In this document: piece after piece, positions 1-9,663 of the stretch | Position numbering within the stretch: the stretch's first letter is position 1 | Layout: every line of letters starts with the position of its first letter | NCBI RefSeq assembly: GCF_030406405.1 | Contig: NZ_JAUEPL010000022.1 | Location: 1-64,000, forward strand | Direction of reading: 5' to 3' | DNA length: 64,000 nucleotides | Source: Streptomyces ficellus | GTDB taxonomy: Bacteria > Actinomycetota > Actinomycetes > Streptomycetales > Streptomycetaceae | The notes under the pieces: generated by a model | Database searches by the model: none | What the model was told of the DNA's origin: nothing | Seen by the model: the letters and a program-made list of their open reading frames with translations, nothing else | Position numbers and translations under genes: made by a program

Positions 1-650
1 GCCGCGCGCCCCGCCGGCGACCGCCCGGTCCGCCGCACGCGCACGGCGCGGGCCGGGCGGGCGGGGGCGGGCGGGAGCTGGCCCTTCAGGGGACCCCACT
101 CGTTCGGGTCGGGGACGCCCGGCGGCAGCATCTGGCGCCGCTTGGGTCCGCCGTGCTCGGATTCGCCCGGCTCCTTGGCGCCCGGCCACGCCTTGGCGAC
201 GCGGGCGGCCAGCACGAAATCCTTGCGCAGCGGGTGGCCCTCGAAGCCGTCCGGCAGCAGCAGCGGCACCAGGTGCGGGTGGTCGGTGAACGTCACGCCG
301 AACATCTCGTGCGTCTCGCGCTCGTGCCAGCCCGCGCCCGCGTACACGCCCACGGCGCTCGGCAGGGCGGGCGCGTCGTGCGGCACGGTCGTGCGCAGCA
401 GGAGCCGCCTCACCCGGCGGCTCTCCAGGGCGACGACATGGGCGCAGACACGGAAGCCGGTGCCCCGCTCGTCGACCGCGCTCAGCCAGTCGAAATACGT
501 GCAGCCCAGCTCGTCCCGGGCCGTCTCCAACGCGGCCGTCCAGGACTCGGCCGGCACGTCGACGGTCAGGAGGTCATACGTCCGCTCGGCCGTCGCGTCC
601 TCGCCGAAGACCTCGGTGACGGCCTCGGGAAGACGGTCGTAGGCGTTCAC
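1..650 (-). CDS. nuoC2: NADH-quinone oxidoreductase subunit C of a second complex I cluster (3' truncated)
   Basis: This is the 30-kDa-type connecting subunit of a second, incomplete-looking complex I locus. The GTG start at 650 overlaps the nuoB2 stop as GTGA and follows a GGGAGG ribosome site. The family signature ERETHEMFGV lies at about residues 110-119, followed by HPLRKDF near 139-144. The visible 216 residues end in an Ala/Pro/Arg-rich tail that runs off the left edge. It shares the signature region with the nuoC of the main operon but differs widely elsewhere, so it is a paralogue and not a recent duplicate. The rest of the cluster lies outside the window, so its subunit content cannot be judged here. 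Confidence 0.9.
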   Translation of the reverse strand, partial: MNAYDRLPEAVTEVFGEDATAERTYDLLTVDVPAESWTAALETARDELGCTYFDWLSAVDERGTGFRVCAHVVALESRRVRRLLLRTTVPHDAPALPSAVGVYAGAGWHERETHEMFGVTFTDHPHLVPLLLPDGFEGHPLRKDFVLAARVAKAWPGAKEPGESEHGGPKRRQMLPPGVPDPNEWGPLKGQLPPAPARPARAVRVRRTGRSPAGRA

Positions 651-1225
651 GCCGTACCTCCCGGAGGGAGCACCAGACCGCTGCGGAGCCGGCCGGTGGG
701 CGTCGCGCGCCCGTGGCCGTACCGCTCGCCCAGGGATTCGCGGGCGATCTTCTCCTGGAGCTTGAGGATGCCCTGGAGCAGTGCCTCGGGGCGCGGCGGG
801 CAGCCGGGCACGTACACGTCCACGGGGATGATCTGGTCGACGCCCTTGGTGACGGCGTACGAGTCCCAGTACGGACCGCCGCAGTTGGAGCAGGCGCCGA
901 AGGAGATGACGTACTTGGGCTCGGGCATCTGCTCGTACAGCCGCTTCACGGCGGGCGCCATCTTGTCCGTCACCGTCCCGGAGACGACCATCAGGTCCGC
1001 CTGGCGCGGGCCCGGTGCGAACGGGATCACGCCGAGCCGGATGAAGTCGTGCCGGGCCATCGACGCGGCGATGAACTCGATCGCGCAGCAGGCGAGCCCG
1101 AAGTTGAAGACCCACAGGCTGTAGCGGCGGCCCCAGTTCAGGACCACCTTCATGGGCTCGGGTGCGAGCCGCGAGAGGGCTCCCAGCCGCTTCGGCTCGG
1201 GAAGATCGACAGGGGTCACGTCCAT
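647..1225 (-). CDS. nuoB2: NADH-quinone oxidoreductase subunit B (second cluster)
   Basis: A 192-residue PSST-type subunit that would carry the N2 [4Fe-4S] cluster. The cluster cysteines are visible as the CC pair at 46-47 (GLACCAIE), Cys112 (GACSNCGG) and Cys142 (PGCPPRP). The ATG at 1225 was chosen because the MDVTPVD start aligns with the family length; the open frame upstream to 1450 only reads through nuoA2 in another frame. It overlaps the nuoA2 end by 10 bp and the nuoC2 start by 4 bp, which implies translational coupling. Compared with nuoB of the main operon it has a different N-terminus and an extra C-terminal tail. Confidence 0.93.
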   Translation of the reverse strand: MDVTPVDLPEPKRLGALSRLAPEPMKVVLNWGRRYSLWVFNFGLACCAIEFIAASMARHDFIRLGVIPFAPGPRQADLMVVSGTVTDKMAPAVKRLYEQMPEPKYVISFGACSNCGGPYWDSYAVTKGVDQIIPVDVYVPGCPPRPEALLQGILKLQEKIARESLGERYGHGRATPTGRLRSGLVLPPGGTA

Positions 1226-1626
1226 GTCAGGACGCCCTTCTTGTACGCGTAGAGCAGTCCCACGGCAAGGAAGCCGAGGAAGATGAACATCTCGACCAGC
1301 GTCGTGGCGCCGTAACCGGGTGCGGCGAAGACGGTCGCCCACGGGAAGAGGAAGATCGAGTCCACCGCGAAGATGACGTACAGAAAAGCGTAGACGTAGT
1401 AGCGGACCTGGGTGTGTGCCCAGCCCTCCCCCACCGGGTCGACGCCGCATTCGTACGTCAGGAGCTTCTCCGGCGTCGGTACGACGGGCCGCAGCAGCCG
1501 CCCCGCCCCGAAGGCCACCGCGACGAAGAGGACCCCGAGCAGGGCGAGCAGGCCGACGACCGAATAGCTCTGGAAATAGTCGACGGCGAGTACGGTGGAT
1601 ACGCTCAATACGGTCGGTTCCGGCAC
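1216..1626 (-). CDS. nuoA2: NADH-quinone oxidoreductase subunit A (second cluster)
   Basis: A 136-residue membrane subunit with three hydrophobic segments (about residues 20-42, 75-98 and 105-128). The conserved loop YECGVDP lies after the first segment. The GTG start at 1626 follows a purine-rich GAGGGG about 8 nt upstream. It is the first gene of a nuoA2-B2-C2 transcription unit that reads leftwards out of the window. The decayed two-component genes lie directly upstream and face away from it. Only the A, B and C genes of this second locus can be seen here. Confidence 0.93.
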   Translation of the reverse strand: MPEPTVLSVSTVLAVDYFQSYSVVGLLALLGVLFVAVAFGAGRLLRPVVPTPEKLLTYECGVDPVGEGWAHTQVRYYVYAFLYVIFAVDSIFLFPWATVFAAPGYGATTLVEMFIFLGFLAVGLLYAYKKGVLTWT

Positions 1627-1740
1627 GTCCGCGCCCCTCGCTCCCTGCCCTCGCGCCTCGCGGCGATGCTTATGCGATCTGTACGCACGCGAGTCTAGGC
1701 CCTGGCAAAGCGCGGGTAATCAGCTGTGCCGCACTTCAAG

Positions 1741-2127
1741 GGGTTACGGCCGGAGTCGGACCGGGGCGTGGTCGCCGACACGGCCGCCGTCGCCTCCCGC
1801 TGCGCCGTGCCGGTCCGGGTGGAGCTGGATCTGCCGGCCCGGCCCGCACCGGCCATCGAGGGCATCGCCTACTTCACCGTCTCGTAACTGCTCCAGAACG
1901 TCTCCAAGCACGCCCGAGCCAGCCGTGCCACCGTCGGCGTATGGCGAGTGGAGGACAGGCTGATGCTCCAGGTGACGGGCGACGGCCGGGGCCGTGCGGA
2001 CATAACCGCGGGCAGCGGCCTTGCGGGGCTGACCGTACGGCTGGACGCGGTGGACGGGATCCCCGCCGTGCGTTCGCCGGCCTGAGGGCCGACGACGATC
2101 ACCGCCGAGCTGCCGTGGCGGGGCTGA
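1741..2127 (+). pseudogene. Remnant of a NarL-type sensor histidine kinase (C-terminal part)
   Basis: Reading one frame from 1741 gives a recognisable end of a HisKA_3/HATPase_c sensor kinase. It starts with GLRPESDRG, continues through a PVRVELDLPARPAP segment and AYFTVS, then LLQNVSKHARAS (an N-box), then a GSGLAGL-like G-box, and ends in TTITAELPWRG before a TGA at 2125. The frame carries a TAA at 1885, just after AYFTVS where this family normally has Glu or Ala, and a TGA at 2083. No N-terminal sensor or dimerisation region is visible upstream. With two in-frame stops and no start, this is a decayed gene. The partner regulator fragment follows at 2286. Confidence 0.75.
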
Positions 2128-2285
2128 TGCCGCCCGGCCCGCCGACCCTCCCCCGGCCCGCTGTCCCCGCAGGGCGATGGCGAGTTATCCACAGACCAGC
2201 CCATGAGCGTCCGGAGGCTGGGATGCTGGTCGCAGACGCGGGAACCGCGTCGGGCGCATCGAGCCATGGGGGAGGCAGGGCCGTG

Positions 2286-2369
2286 GTGCAGGACAGGGTG
2301 CGGTTGGTCGCCGAGGATTCCGTACTCCTTCGGGAGGGACCGACCCGGCTGCTGACCGACCGGGGCTGA
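2286..2369 (+). pseudogene. Remnant of a NarL/LuxR-type response regulator (receiver N-terminus)
   Basis: A GTG-initiated frame encodes VQDRVRLVAEDSVLLREG and then TRLLTDRG before a TGA at 2367. This matches the first 28 or so residues of Streptomyces NarL-type receivers, with the acidic pocket in the AED segment. The phosphoacceptor aspartate, the rest of the receiver and the LuxR helix-turn-helix are missing. It sits 159 bp after the kinase remnant in the usual kinase-regulator order, which supports decay of a two-component pair. A short hypothetical peptide is the alternative, but the receiver resemblance is strong. Confidence 0.6.
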
Positions 2370-2646
2370 CCTACCTGAGCAGCTGACGTACGAGGTCGGC
2401 CGCACGGCCTAGAACCAAAGCATGAGACGGGAGCGTCGCTACCCAAGGACGCGGGGGGAGACGAAGCATGATGATCCAGGGCGTAAGGGCGAAAAGGCGT
2501 CCATCATATGAGCGGTCCAGGGAGGGCGACCCTTACGGACGTAGGGTGGACCTTGGGACGGCAACGGCCGCGGTCGGCCGGCGGTCTCCCGAGCGTTCCC
2601 CCGCCGACGGCGGGGAGACCCCTTGTCTCGAGGGAGGTCCAGTTCA
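2370..2646. other. Leader/intergenic region before korA
   Basis: No convincing gene is seen here. The region holds the promoter and leader of korAB. The notable element is a nested hairpin at 2583-2630 just upstream of the korA ribosome site. A 60-codon open frame at 2468 has no family resemblance and no good ribosome site, so it is not annotated. Confidence 0.5.
2583..2630 (+). promoter_or_regulatory. Nested hairpin in the korA leader
   Basis: GGTCTCCC (2583-2590) pairs with GGGAGACC (2623-2630). An inner hairpin CCCCGCC-GAC-GGCGGGG (2609-2625) shares three of the same G residues, so the two pairings compete. It lies 17 nt before the korA GTG and ends near the ribosome site at about 2634. 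It could act as an attenuator or translation control element, but no run of T follows. Function is inference. Confidence 0.3.
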
Positions 2647-4612
2647 GTGACCAGCCAGGTCAGTAGCCCAGCCGAGCAGGCCGACGGAGCCGGTGGGGCC
2701 AACGAGGTCAGCCAGGCGAACGAGGCTCTCGTCGGGGAGCAGCGCGGTGGCGGGCAGCACGGCGCGGTGAAGGAAGTACGCCGTCTGGACCGGGTCATCA
2801 TCCGCTTCGCGGGTGACTCCGGCGACGGTATGCAGCTCACGGGTGACCGCTTCACGTCGGAGACGGCGTCGTTCGGCAACGACCTGTCGACCCTGCCGAA
2901 CTTCCCCGCCGAGATCCGGGCCCCCGCCGGCACGCTGCCGGGCGTCTCCTCGTTCCAGCTGCACTTCGCCGACCACGACATCCTCACGCCGGGCGACGCG
3001 CCGAACGTCCTGGTCGCGATGAACCCCGCCGCGCTGAAGGCGAACATCGGCGATGTGCCGCGCGGCGGCGAGATCATCGTCAACACGGACGAGTTCGCCA
3101 AGCGCGCCATGGCCAAGGTGGGCTATGAGACCTCCCCGCTGGAGGACGGCTCGCTGGACGGGTACCGCGTGCACCCGGTGCCGCTGACGACGCTGACGAT
3201 CGAGGCGCTGAAGGACTTCGGGCTGCCCCGCAAGGAGGCCGAGCGCTCCAAGAACATGTTCGCGCTCGGGCTCCTGAGCTGGATGTACCACCGGCCGACC
3301 GAGGGCACGGAGAGGTTCCTGCGGCAGAAGTTCGCCAAGAAGCCGCAGATCGCCGAGGCGAACGTGGCCGCGTTCCGGGCGGGGTGGAACTTCGGCGAGA
3401 CGACCGAGGACTTCGCCGTCTCCTACGAGGTCGCCCCGGCCACGCAGGCGTTCCCCACCGGCACGTACCGCAACATCTCGGGGAACCTGGCCCTGTCGTA
3501 CGGGCTGATCGCCGCCTCCCGGCAGGCCGATCTGCCGCTGTACCTGGGCTCGTACCCGATCACGCCGGCGTCCGACATCCTCCACGAGCTGTCCAAGCAC
3601 AAGAACTTCGGTGTGCGGACCTTCCAGGCCGAGGACGAGATCGCCGGCATCGGCGCCGCCCTGGGCGCCGCCTTCGGCGGATCGCTGGCCGTCACCACCA
3701 CCTCCGGGCCCGGTGTGGCGCTGAAGTCCGAGACGATCGGGCTCGCGGTGTCGCTGGAGCTGCCGCTGCTGGTCGTCGACATCCAGCGCGGCGGCCCGTC
3801 GACGGGTCTGCCGACCAAGACGGAGCAGGCGGACCTGCTCCAGGCGATGTACGGGCGCAACGGCGAGGCGCCGGTGCCGGTCGTCGCGCCGAGGACCCCG
3901 GCGGACTGCTTCGACGCGGCGCTGGACGCGGCACGTATCGCGCTCACCTACCGCACCCCGGTCTTCCTGCTCTCCGACGGCTACCTCGCCAACGGCTCCG
4001 AGCCCTGGCGCATCCCGGACCTGGACGAGCTGCCGGACCTGCGGGTGCAGTTCACCACCGGTCCCAACCACACCCTCGCCGACGGCACTGAGGTCTTCTG
4101 GCCGTACAAGCGTGACCCGCGGACCCTGGCCCGCCCCTGGGCCCTGCCCGGTACGCCGGGGCTGGAGCACCGCATCGGCGGCATCGAGAAGCAGGACGGC
4201 ACGGGCAACATCTCCTACGACCCGGCCAACCACGACTTCATGGTCCGCACCCGCCAGGCCAAGGTGGACGGCATCGACGTGCCGGACCTGGAGGTCGACG
4301 ACCCCAGCGGGGCGAGGACGCTGGTGCTGGGCTGGGGATCGACGTACGGCCCGATCACCGCCGCCGTACGCAGGCTCCGCACGGCCGGCGAGTCCATCGC
4401 GCAGGCCCACCTGCGCCACCTGAACCCGTTCCCGAGGAACCTCGGCGATGTACTCAAGCGGTACGACAAGGTCGTCGTGCCCGAGATGAACCTCGGCCAG
4501 CTCGCCACGCTCATCAGGGCGAAATATCTGGTCGACGCGCACAGCTACAACCAGGTGAACGGCATGCCGTTCAAGGCGGAGCAGCTTGCCACGGCTCTCA
4601 AGGAGGCCATCC

Positions 4613-4620
<8 letters not shown>
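2647..4620 (+). CDS. korA: 2-oxoacid:ferredoxin oxidoreductase subunit alpha (KorA)
   Basis: A 657-residue fused gamma-alpha subunit of the 2-oxoglutarate (2-oxoacid) ferredoxin oxidoreductase. It oxidatively decarboxylates a 2-oxoacid to the acyl-CoA while reducing ferredoxin. The N-terminal gamma domain opens with IIRFAGDSGDGMQLTG, and the alpha domain contains LGSYPITPASDILHEL and the FQAEDEIAGIGAALGAAFGG segment. The GTG at 2647 was chosen because GGAGG lies 9 nt upstream; the frame extends further but without a ribosome site. It overlaps korB by 8 bp. The KorAB type lacks the separate delta ferredoxin subunit. Substrate choice cannot be fixed from sequence alone. Confidence 0.93.
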
Positions 4621-5662
<1,042 letters not shown>

Positions 5663-5701
5663 CGCCCGCGCACTGAAGACGCGTCGGCGGACACGTCGGC
5701 A

Positions 5702-5733
5702 AGGCCCGGGGCTCCCTCAGGAGTTCCGGGCCT
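5702..5733. terminator. Bidirectional terminator between korB and hxlR
   Basis: A 14-bp stem (5702-5715 with 5720-5733, two G-U pairs) closes a CTCA loop. It lies 39 bp after korB and overlaps the stop codon of the convergent HxlR gene at 5717, so it probably serves both. Confidence 0.65.
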
Positions 5734-6112
5734 CGTCGTATGCCGTGCGCGCGCGCTGGACGGCGTCGACCTTCTCCTCCGTCCACCGCGCGAGGGACCA
5801 CACCTGCTCGGCGGCCTCCTTGCCGAGCGCGGTGAGTGAGTAGTCCACACGCGGGGGGATGACGGGCTTGGCGTCGCGGTGGACGAATCCGTCCCGTTCC
5901 AGGGTCTGGAGGGTCTGGGCGAGCATCTTCTCGCTGACCCCGCCGATGGAGCGGCGCAATTCGCTGAAGCGGTACGGGCGCTCCAGCAGGGCGGCCAGGA
6001 TGAGCACGCCCCAGCGACTGGTGACGTGTTCGAGGACGACGCGGGAAGGGCACATCGCGTCGTTGACGTCCGGCTTCGTCACCTTCCTTACGCCCACCTT
6101 CCTTACGCTCAT
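5717..6112 (-). CDS. HxlR-family winged-helix transcriptional regulator
   Basis: A 131-residue HxlR regulator. It has the family hallmark MCPSRVVLEHVTSRWGVLIL (Cys at about 21, often a redox or electrophile sensor), then RFSELRRSIGGVSEKMLAQT as the recognition region and the wing DYSLTALG. The N-terminus carries a duplicated VRKV(G) segment, encoded by two copies of GTAAGGAAGGTG. It is divergent from an NAD(P)H:quinone-type oxidoreductase at 6202 and very likely represses it, as YodB/QorR-type regulators do. An inverted repeat between them at 6116-6140 is the best operator candidate. The ATG at 6112 is preceded by TAAGG 8 nt upstream. Confidence 0.9.
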   Translation of the reverse strand: MSVRKVGVRKVTKPDVNDAMCPSRVVLEHVTSRWGVLILAALLERPYRFSELRRSIGGVSEKMLAQTLQTLERDGFVHRDAKPVIPPRVDYSLTALGKEAAEQVWSLARWTEEKVDAVQRARTAYDEARNS

Positions 6113-6115
6113 GCC

Positions 6116-6140
6116 AGTACCTTACTTCAAGGTGGGTACT
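6116..6140. promoter_or_regulatory. Candidate HxlR operator
   Basis: AGTACC (6116-6121) and GGTACT (6135-6140) form a 6-bp inverted repeat with a 13-bp spacer, 3 bp from the hxlR start and 62 bp from the divergent oxidoreductase start. GTACT-type half-sites fit known HxlR operators. Binding is inferred. Confidence 0.5.
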
Positions 6141-6201
6141 TTCCAATAGTTAGCGCTCTCCGTACGGTGGTGTGCGCACCCCAGGAACGGAGAGATCCCC
6201 C

Positions 6202-7062
<861 letters not shown>

Positions 7063-7065
<3 letters not shown>

Positions 7066-7102
7066 CGCATGCGTCATGACCGTATCGCGGTACGGGCATG
7101 AC
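7063..7102. promoter_or_regulatory. Stacked palindromes between the oxidoreductase and the RarD gene
   Basis: The oxidoreductase stop codon begins a perfect 14-bp palindrome (TGACGCATGCGTCA, 7063-7076). It overlaps a second inverted repeat, GTCATGACCGTA (7073-7084) with TACGGGCATGAC (7091-7102), which matches at 11 of 12 positions around a 6-bp loop. It may be a terminator or a regulatory site for the downstream permease. No T-tract follows, and the function is unknown. Confidence 0.4.
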
Positions 7103-7174
7103 AGCCCGCCTCGCGCGGCGCTACCTTCGTCCGCAGGGCAGGTGCGGGACAGGGCAGGCGAAAGGCGGCGGCCA

Positions 7175-8167
7175 GTGGCGGCGAAGAGCGGCGGCGAGCA
7201 GCGGGCAGGACTCCTGTACGGCGTGGGCGCCTACGGCATGTGGGGGCTCGTGCCCCTCTTCTGGCCCCTGCTGAAGCCGGCCGGGGCCATCGAGATCCTG
7301 GCTCACCGTATGGCGTGGTCGCTGATCGTCGTCGGTATCGCCCTGCTCGCGCTGCGCCGCTGGGGCTGGATACGCGAGCTGCTGCGGCAGCCTCGCAAGC
7401 TCGGCCTGATCGCGGTCGCCGCGACGGTCATCACGGTCAACTGGGGCCTGTACATCTGGGCCGTGAACACCGGCCATGTCGTCGAGGCGTCCCTCGGTTA
7501 CTTCATCAACCCGCTGGTCACCATCGCCATGGGCGTACTGCTGCTGAAGGAGCGGCTGCGGCCCGCGCAGTGGGTGGCGGTCGGCACCGGCCTCTCGGCG
7601 GTGCTCGTGCTGGCGGTCGGTTACGGACAGCCGCCGTGGATCTCCCTCACCCTCGCCGTCTCCTTCGCCGTGTACGGCCTGGTGAAGAAGAAGGTCAACA
7701 TCGGGGGTCTGGAGTCGCTGGCGGCGGAGACCGCCGTCCAGTTCCTGCCGGCGCTGGCGTACCTGCTGTGGCTGGGCTCCCAGGGCTCGGCCACCTTCGG
7801 CACGGCGGGCGCGGGGCACGCGGCACTGCTCGCCGCGACGGGCGTGGTCACCGCCGTGCCGCTGGTCTGCTTCGGCGCGGCGGCGATCCGGGTGCCGCTG
7901 TCCACCCTGGGCCTGCTGCAGTACCTCGCGCCGGTCTTCCAGTTCCTGCTGGGCGTCGCCTACTTCCACGAGGCGATGCCGCCTGAGCGATGGGCGGGCT
8001 TCTCGCTGGTCTGGCTGGCCCTGACGGTCCTCACGTGGGACGCGCTGCGGACGTCACGGCGTACGCGGGCGGAGGCGGCAGCGGCGGCGCTGAGCCTGGC
8101 GGCGGAGACGGTCGGCGGCACCGTGCGGCCGGTGACCCCGCCGCGCGAAGAGGCGCCCAAGGTCTAG
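7175..8167 (+). CDS. rarD: EamA-family transporter, RarD type
   Basis: A membrane permease of about 330 residues with around ten hydrophobic helices in the 5+5 DMT arrangement. The first helix reads LLYGVGAYGMWGLVPLFWPL, which is the typical RarD opening, and HRMAWSL and NWGLYIWAVN follow, also RarD hallmarks. The GTG at 7175 (VAAKSGGEQRAG) gives the normal family length; its ribosome site is weak, and the open frame reaches back to 7076. The C-terminus is an extended Ala/Arg-rich tail. The transported substrate is unknown; chloramphenicol-sensitive annotations in the family rest on weak evidence. Confidence 0.85.
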   Translation: MAAKSGGEQRAGLLYGVGAYGMWGLVPLFWPLLKPAGAIEILAHRMAWSLIVVGIALLALRRWGWIRELLRQPRKLGLIAVAATVITVNWGLYIWAVNTGHVVEASLGYFINPLVTIAMGVLLLKERLRPAQWVAVGTGLSAVLVLAVGYGQPPWISLTLAVSFAVYGLVKKKVNIGGLESLAAETAVQFLPALAYLLWLGSQGSATFGTAGAGHAALLAATGVVTAVPLVCFGAAAIRVPLSTLGLLQYLAPVFQFLLGVAYFHEAMPPERWAGFSLVWLALTVLTWDALRTSRRTRAEAAAAALSLAAETVGGTVRPVTPPREEAPKV

Positions 8168-8192
8168 GTCTCCCAGGCCGGAGCCAGGGCCG

Positions 8193-8209
8193 CCGGGCCG
8201 CCGGCCCGG
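8193..8209 (+). terminator. Candidate terminator after the RarD gene
   Basis: CCGGGCC (8193-8199) and GGCCCGG (8203-8209) form a perfect 7-bp stem with a GCC loop, 26 bp after the stop. More GC-rich complementary sequence follows at 8221-8237. No T-tract is present, which is common in Streptomyces. Confidence 0.4.
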
Positions 8210-8310
8210 AGCAAGGACCGCCCGGCCGCCGGGCCTCCAGGACAGGGGCAGGGTCTTCGATACGCCTATCTCCCGGCCGGCGTCCTTGGTGAGGTGAGCC
8301 CCTGTGCGCG

Positions 8311-8940
8311 TCATGGCTCCTCCTCCCGTTCCGGTTTACCGGCGCCCGTTCCGGTACGGGCGCGGTGGGACCGCACCTTGTGGCGGTTGCCGCACCGTTC
8401 CATCGCGCACCAGCGGCGGCGGCCCGGGCGGGAGGTGTCGACGAAGAGCAGGGTGCAGTCGTGCGCGCCGCATTCGCGGACGCGGTCCGCGTACGGGCCG
8501 GTGAACAGGTCGATGGCGTCCCGGGCGATCGTCGACACCAGCCCGGCCACGCTCGCGCCGGGCGCCCACTCGCGCCGCCCGGCCACCGTCATGCGGACCA
8601 CCAGCGGCGGTGCGGCCGCCGCAGCGTTCACCACGGCGAGATCGGCGACCGCGAGGGCGCGGCCGTGCGCGCGGGCGGCGGTGAGCCCGTGCAGGGCGTC
8701 ACGCAGCTCCCGTACCGCCGCGAGGTCCCGCTCCCCGACCGGCCGCAGCCGCAGGCCGGGGGCGAGGCGGCTGGCGGCCACCCAGGCGAGCAGCCCGCCG
8801 GGGGTGTCGAGCACCTCGTACCGGGCCAGGGGTCCCGGGCCGCCCGTGGGCAGCAGCTCCAGGCACAGCGCGCCCGGATCGAAGCGGTACGGCTGCCCCT
8901 CCGGCGTGTGCAGCGTCAAACCCGTTGCCGACCAGCTCAC
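8311..8940 (-). CDS. CGNR zinc-finger protein (putative regulator)
   Basis: A 209-residue protein with an N-terminal ABATE-like stress domain (about 18-140) and a C-terminal CGNR zinc finger. The zinc ligands are visible as Cys157, Cys162, Cys178 and Cys183, the last within RCGNRHK. Such proteins are presumed DNA-binding regulators. The GTG at 8940 is the first usable start, because the longer open frame crosses into the neighbour. The start lies directly against a 21-bp palindrome shared with the divergent VOC gene, leaving no room for a ribosome site, so a leaderless mRNA is likely. It may bind that palindrome and control both genes. Confidence 0.87.
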   Translation of the reverse strand: MSWSATGLTLHTPEGQPYRFDPGALCLELLPTGGPGPLARYEVLDTPGGLLAWVAASRLAPGLRLRPVGERDLAAVRELRDALHGLTAARAHGRALAVADLAVVNAAAAAPPLVVRMTVAGRREWAPGASVAGLVSTIARDAIDLFTGPYADRVRECGAHDCTLLFVDTSRPGRRRWCAMERCGNRHKVRSHRARTGTGAGKPEREEEP

Positions 8941-8961
8941 GTAACCAATATAAGTGGTTAC
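8941..8961. promoter_or_regulatory. Perfect inverted repeat filling the CGNR/VOC intergenic space
   Basis: GTAACCA (8941-8947) and TGGTTAC (8955-8961) are perfect 7-bp arms around the 7-bp AT-rich spacer ATATAAG. The CGNR gene starts at 8940 and the VOC gene at 8962, so these 21 bp are the whole intergenic space. The spacer offers TATAAG and, on the other strand, TATATT, each 6-7 bp from a start codon, which is where a -10 box of a leaderless transcript would lie. It is a strong operator-plus-promoter candidate. Confidence 0.65.
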
Positions 8962-9414
8962 ATGACGACGCTCCACTGGAAGCTTGTGATCGACGCGGCC
9001 GACCCGCACGCCCAGGCCGACTTCTGGGCCGAGGCCCTCGGCTACCTGGTCGAGGACAACAGCGCCCTCATCGACCGGCTGATCGGCCTCGGACACGTGA
9101 CGGAGAAGCTGACCGTCCAGGCGCACGGCCGCCGTGCATGGCGGGATCTGATCGCCGTCCGGCATCCGGACGATCCGTACCAGGAGGAGACCGGCACCGG
9201 ACTCGGCAGGCGACTGCTCTTCCAGCGCGTACCGGAGCCGAAGACCGGGAAGAACCGCCTCCACCTCGACCTGCACCCCGCGCCCGGGCAGCGGCAGGCG
9301 GAGGTGGCACGGCTCAAGGCCCTGGGCGCGACCGTCCTGCGCGAGGTCAGGGAACCCGGCGGCGAGTGGACGGTGATGGCGGACCCGGAGGGCAACGAGT
9401 TCTGCGTGCACTGA
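8962..9414 (+). CDS. VOC-family (glyoxalase-like) protein
   Basis: A 150-residue vicinal-oxygen-chelate domain protein. HWKLVIDAADPHAQADFWAE opens the first beta-alpha-beta repeat. NRLHLDLHPA carries a typical metal-ligand histidine near residue 95, and EWTVMADPEGNEFCVH ends the fold. The central part is related to glyoxalase-like domain 6 proteins of actinomycetes. The ATG at 8962 directly abuts the divergent promoter palindrome, implying leaderless translation. The divergent CGNR gene is the likely regulator. The substrate is unknown; resistance or small-molecule modification roles are possible. Confidence 0.85.
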   Translation: MTTLHWKLVIDAADPHAQADFWAEALGYLVEDNSALIDRLIGLGHVTEKLTVQAHGRRAWRDLIAVRHPDDPYQEETGTGLGRRLLFQRVPEPKTGKNRLHLDLHPAPGQRQAEVARLKALGATVLREVREPGGEWTVMADPEGNEFCVH

Positions 9415-9447
9415 GGAGCGGGTTCCGCGCGCACCGCGAGGTGTCCG

Positions 9448-9663
9448 CTACGGCTCCTCTTCCTCCCACCGGAAGCCCGCCAGGCCGCCGGCGTCGGCCT
9501 CCTCGGCCTCGTACGCCGCCGGGCGGGCCAGTCGCGACCAGAGGGTGAAAGCGCAGATCAGCACACCGATCACGCACAGCATCCAGAAAGCGAAGTACAC
9601 GAAGACGTACGCCACGAACGCGAGGAGCAGATCCAGCAGGAAGAGCCAGGAATCCCGGATCAC
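9448..9663 (-). CDS. Small membrane protein (hypothetical)
   Basis: A 71-residue protein of unknown function. Residues 4-40 are strongly hydrophobic, covering one long or two short helices through LFLLDLLLAFVAYVFVYFAF, and the tail is acidic (EAEEADAGG, ending WEEEEP). The GTG at 9663 overlaps the stop of the upstream small gene as GTGA, which supports both as real and coupled. No family is recognised. The aromatic-rich membrane segment with an acidic cytoplasmic tail is typical of small actinobacterial membrane proteins. Confidence 0.6.
   Translation of the reverse strand: MIRDSWLFLLDLLLAFVAYVFVYFAFWMLCVIGVLICAFTLWSRLARPAAYEAEEADAGGLAGFRWEEEEP

Noticed and set aside
2468..2650. A 60-codon open frame upstream of korA
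   Set aside because: It is Arg-rich with no homologue recognised and overlaps the leader hairpin and the korA start.
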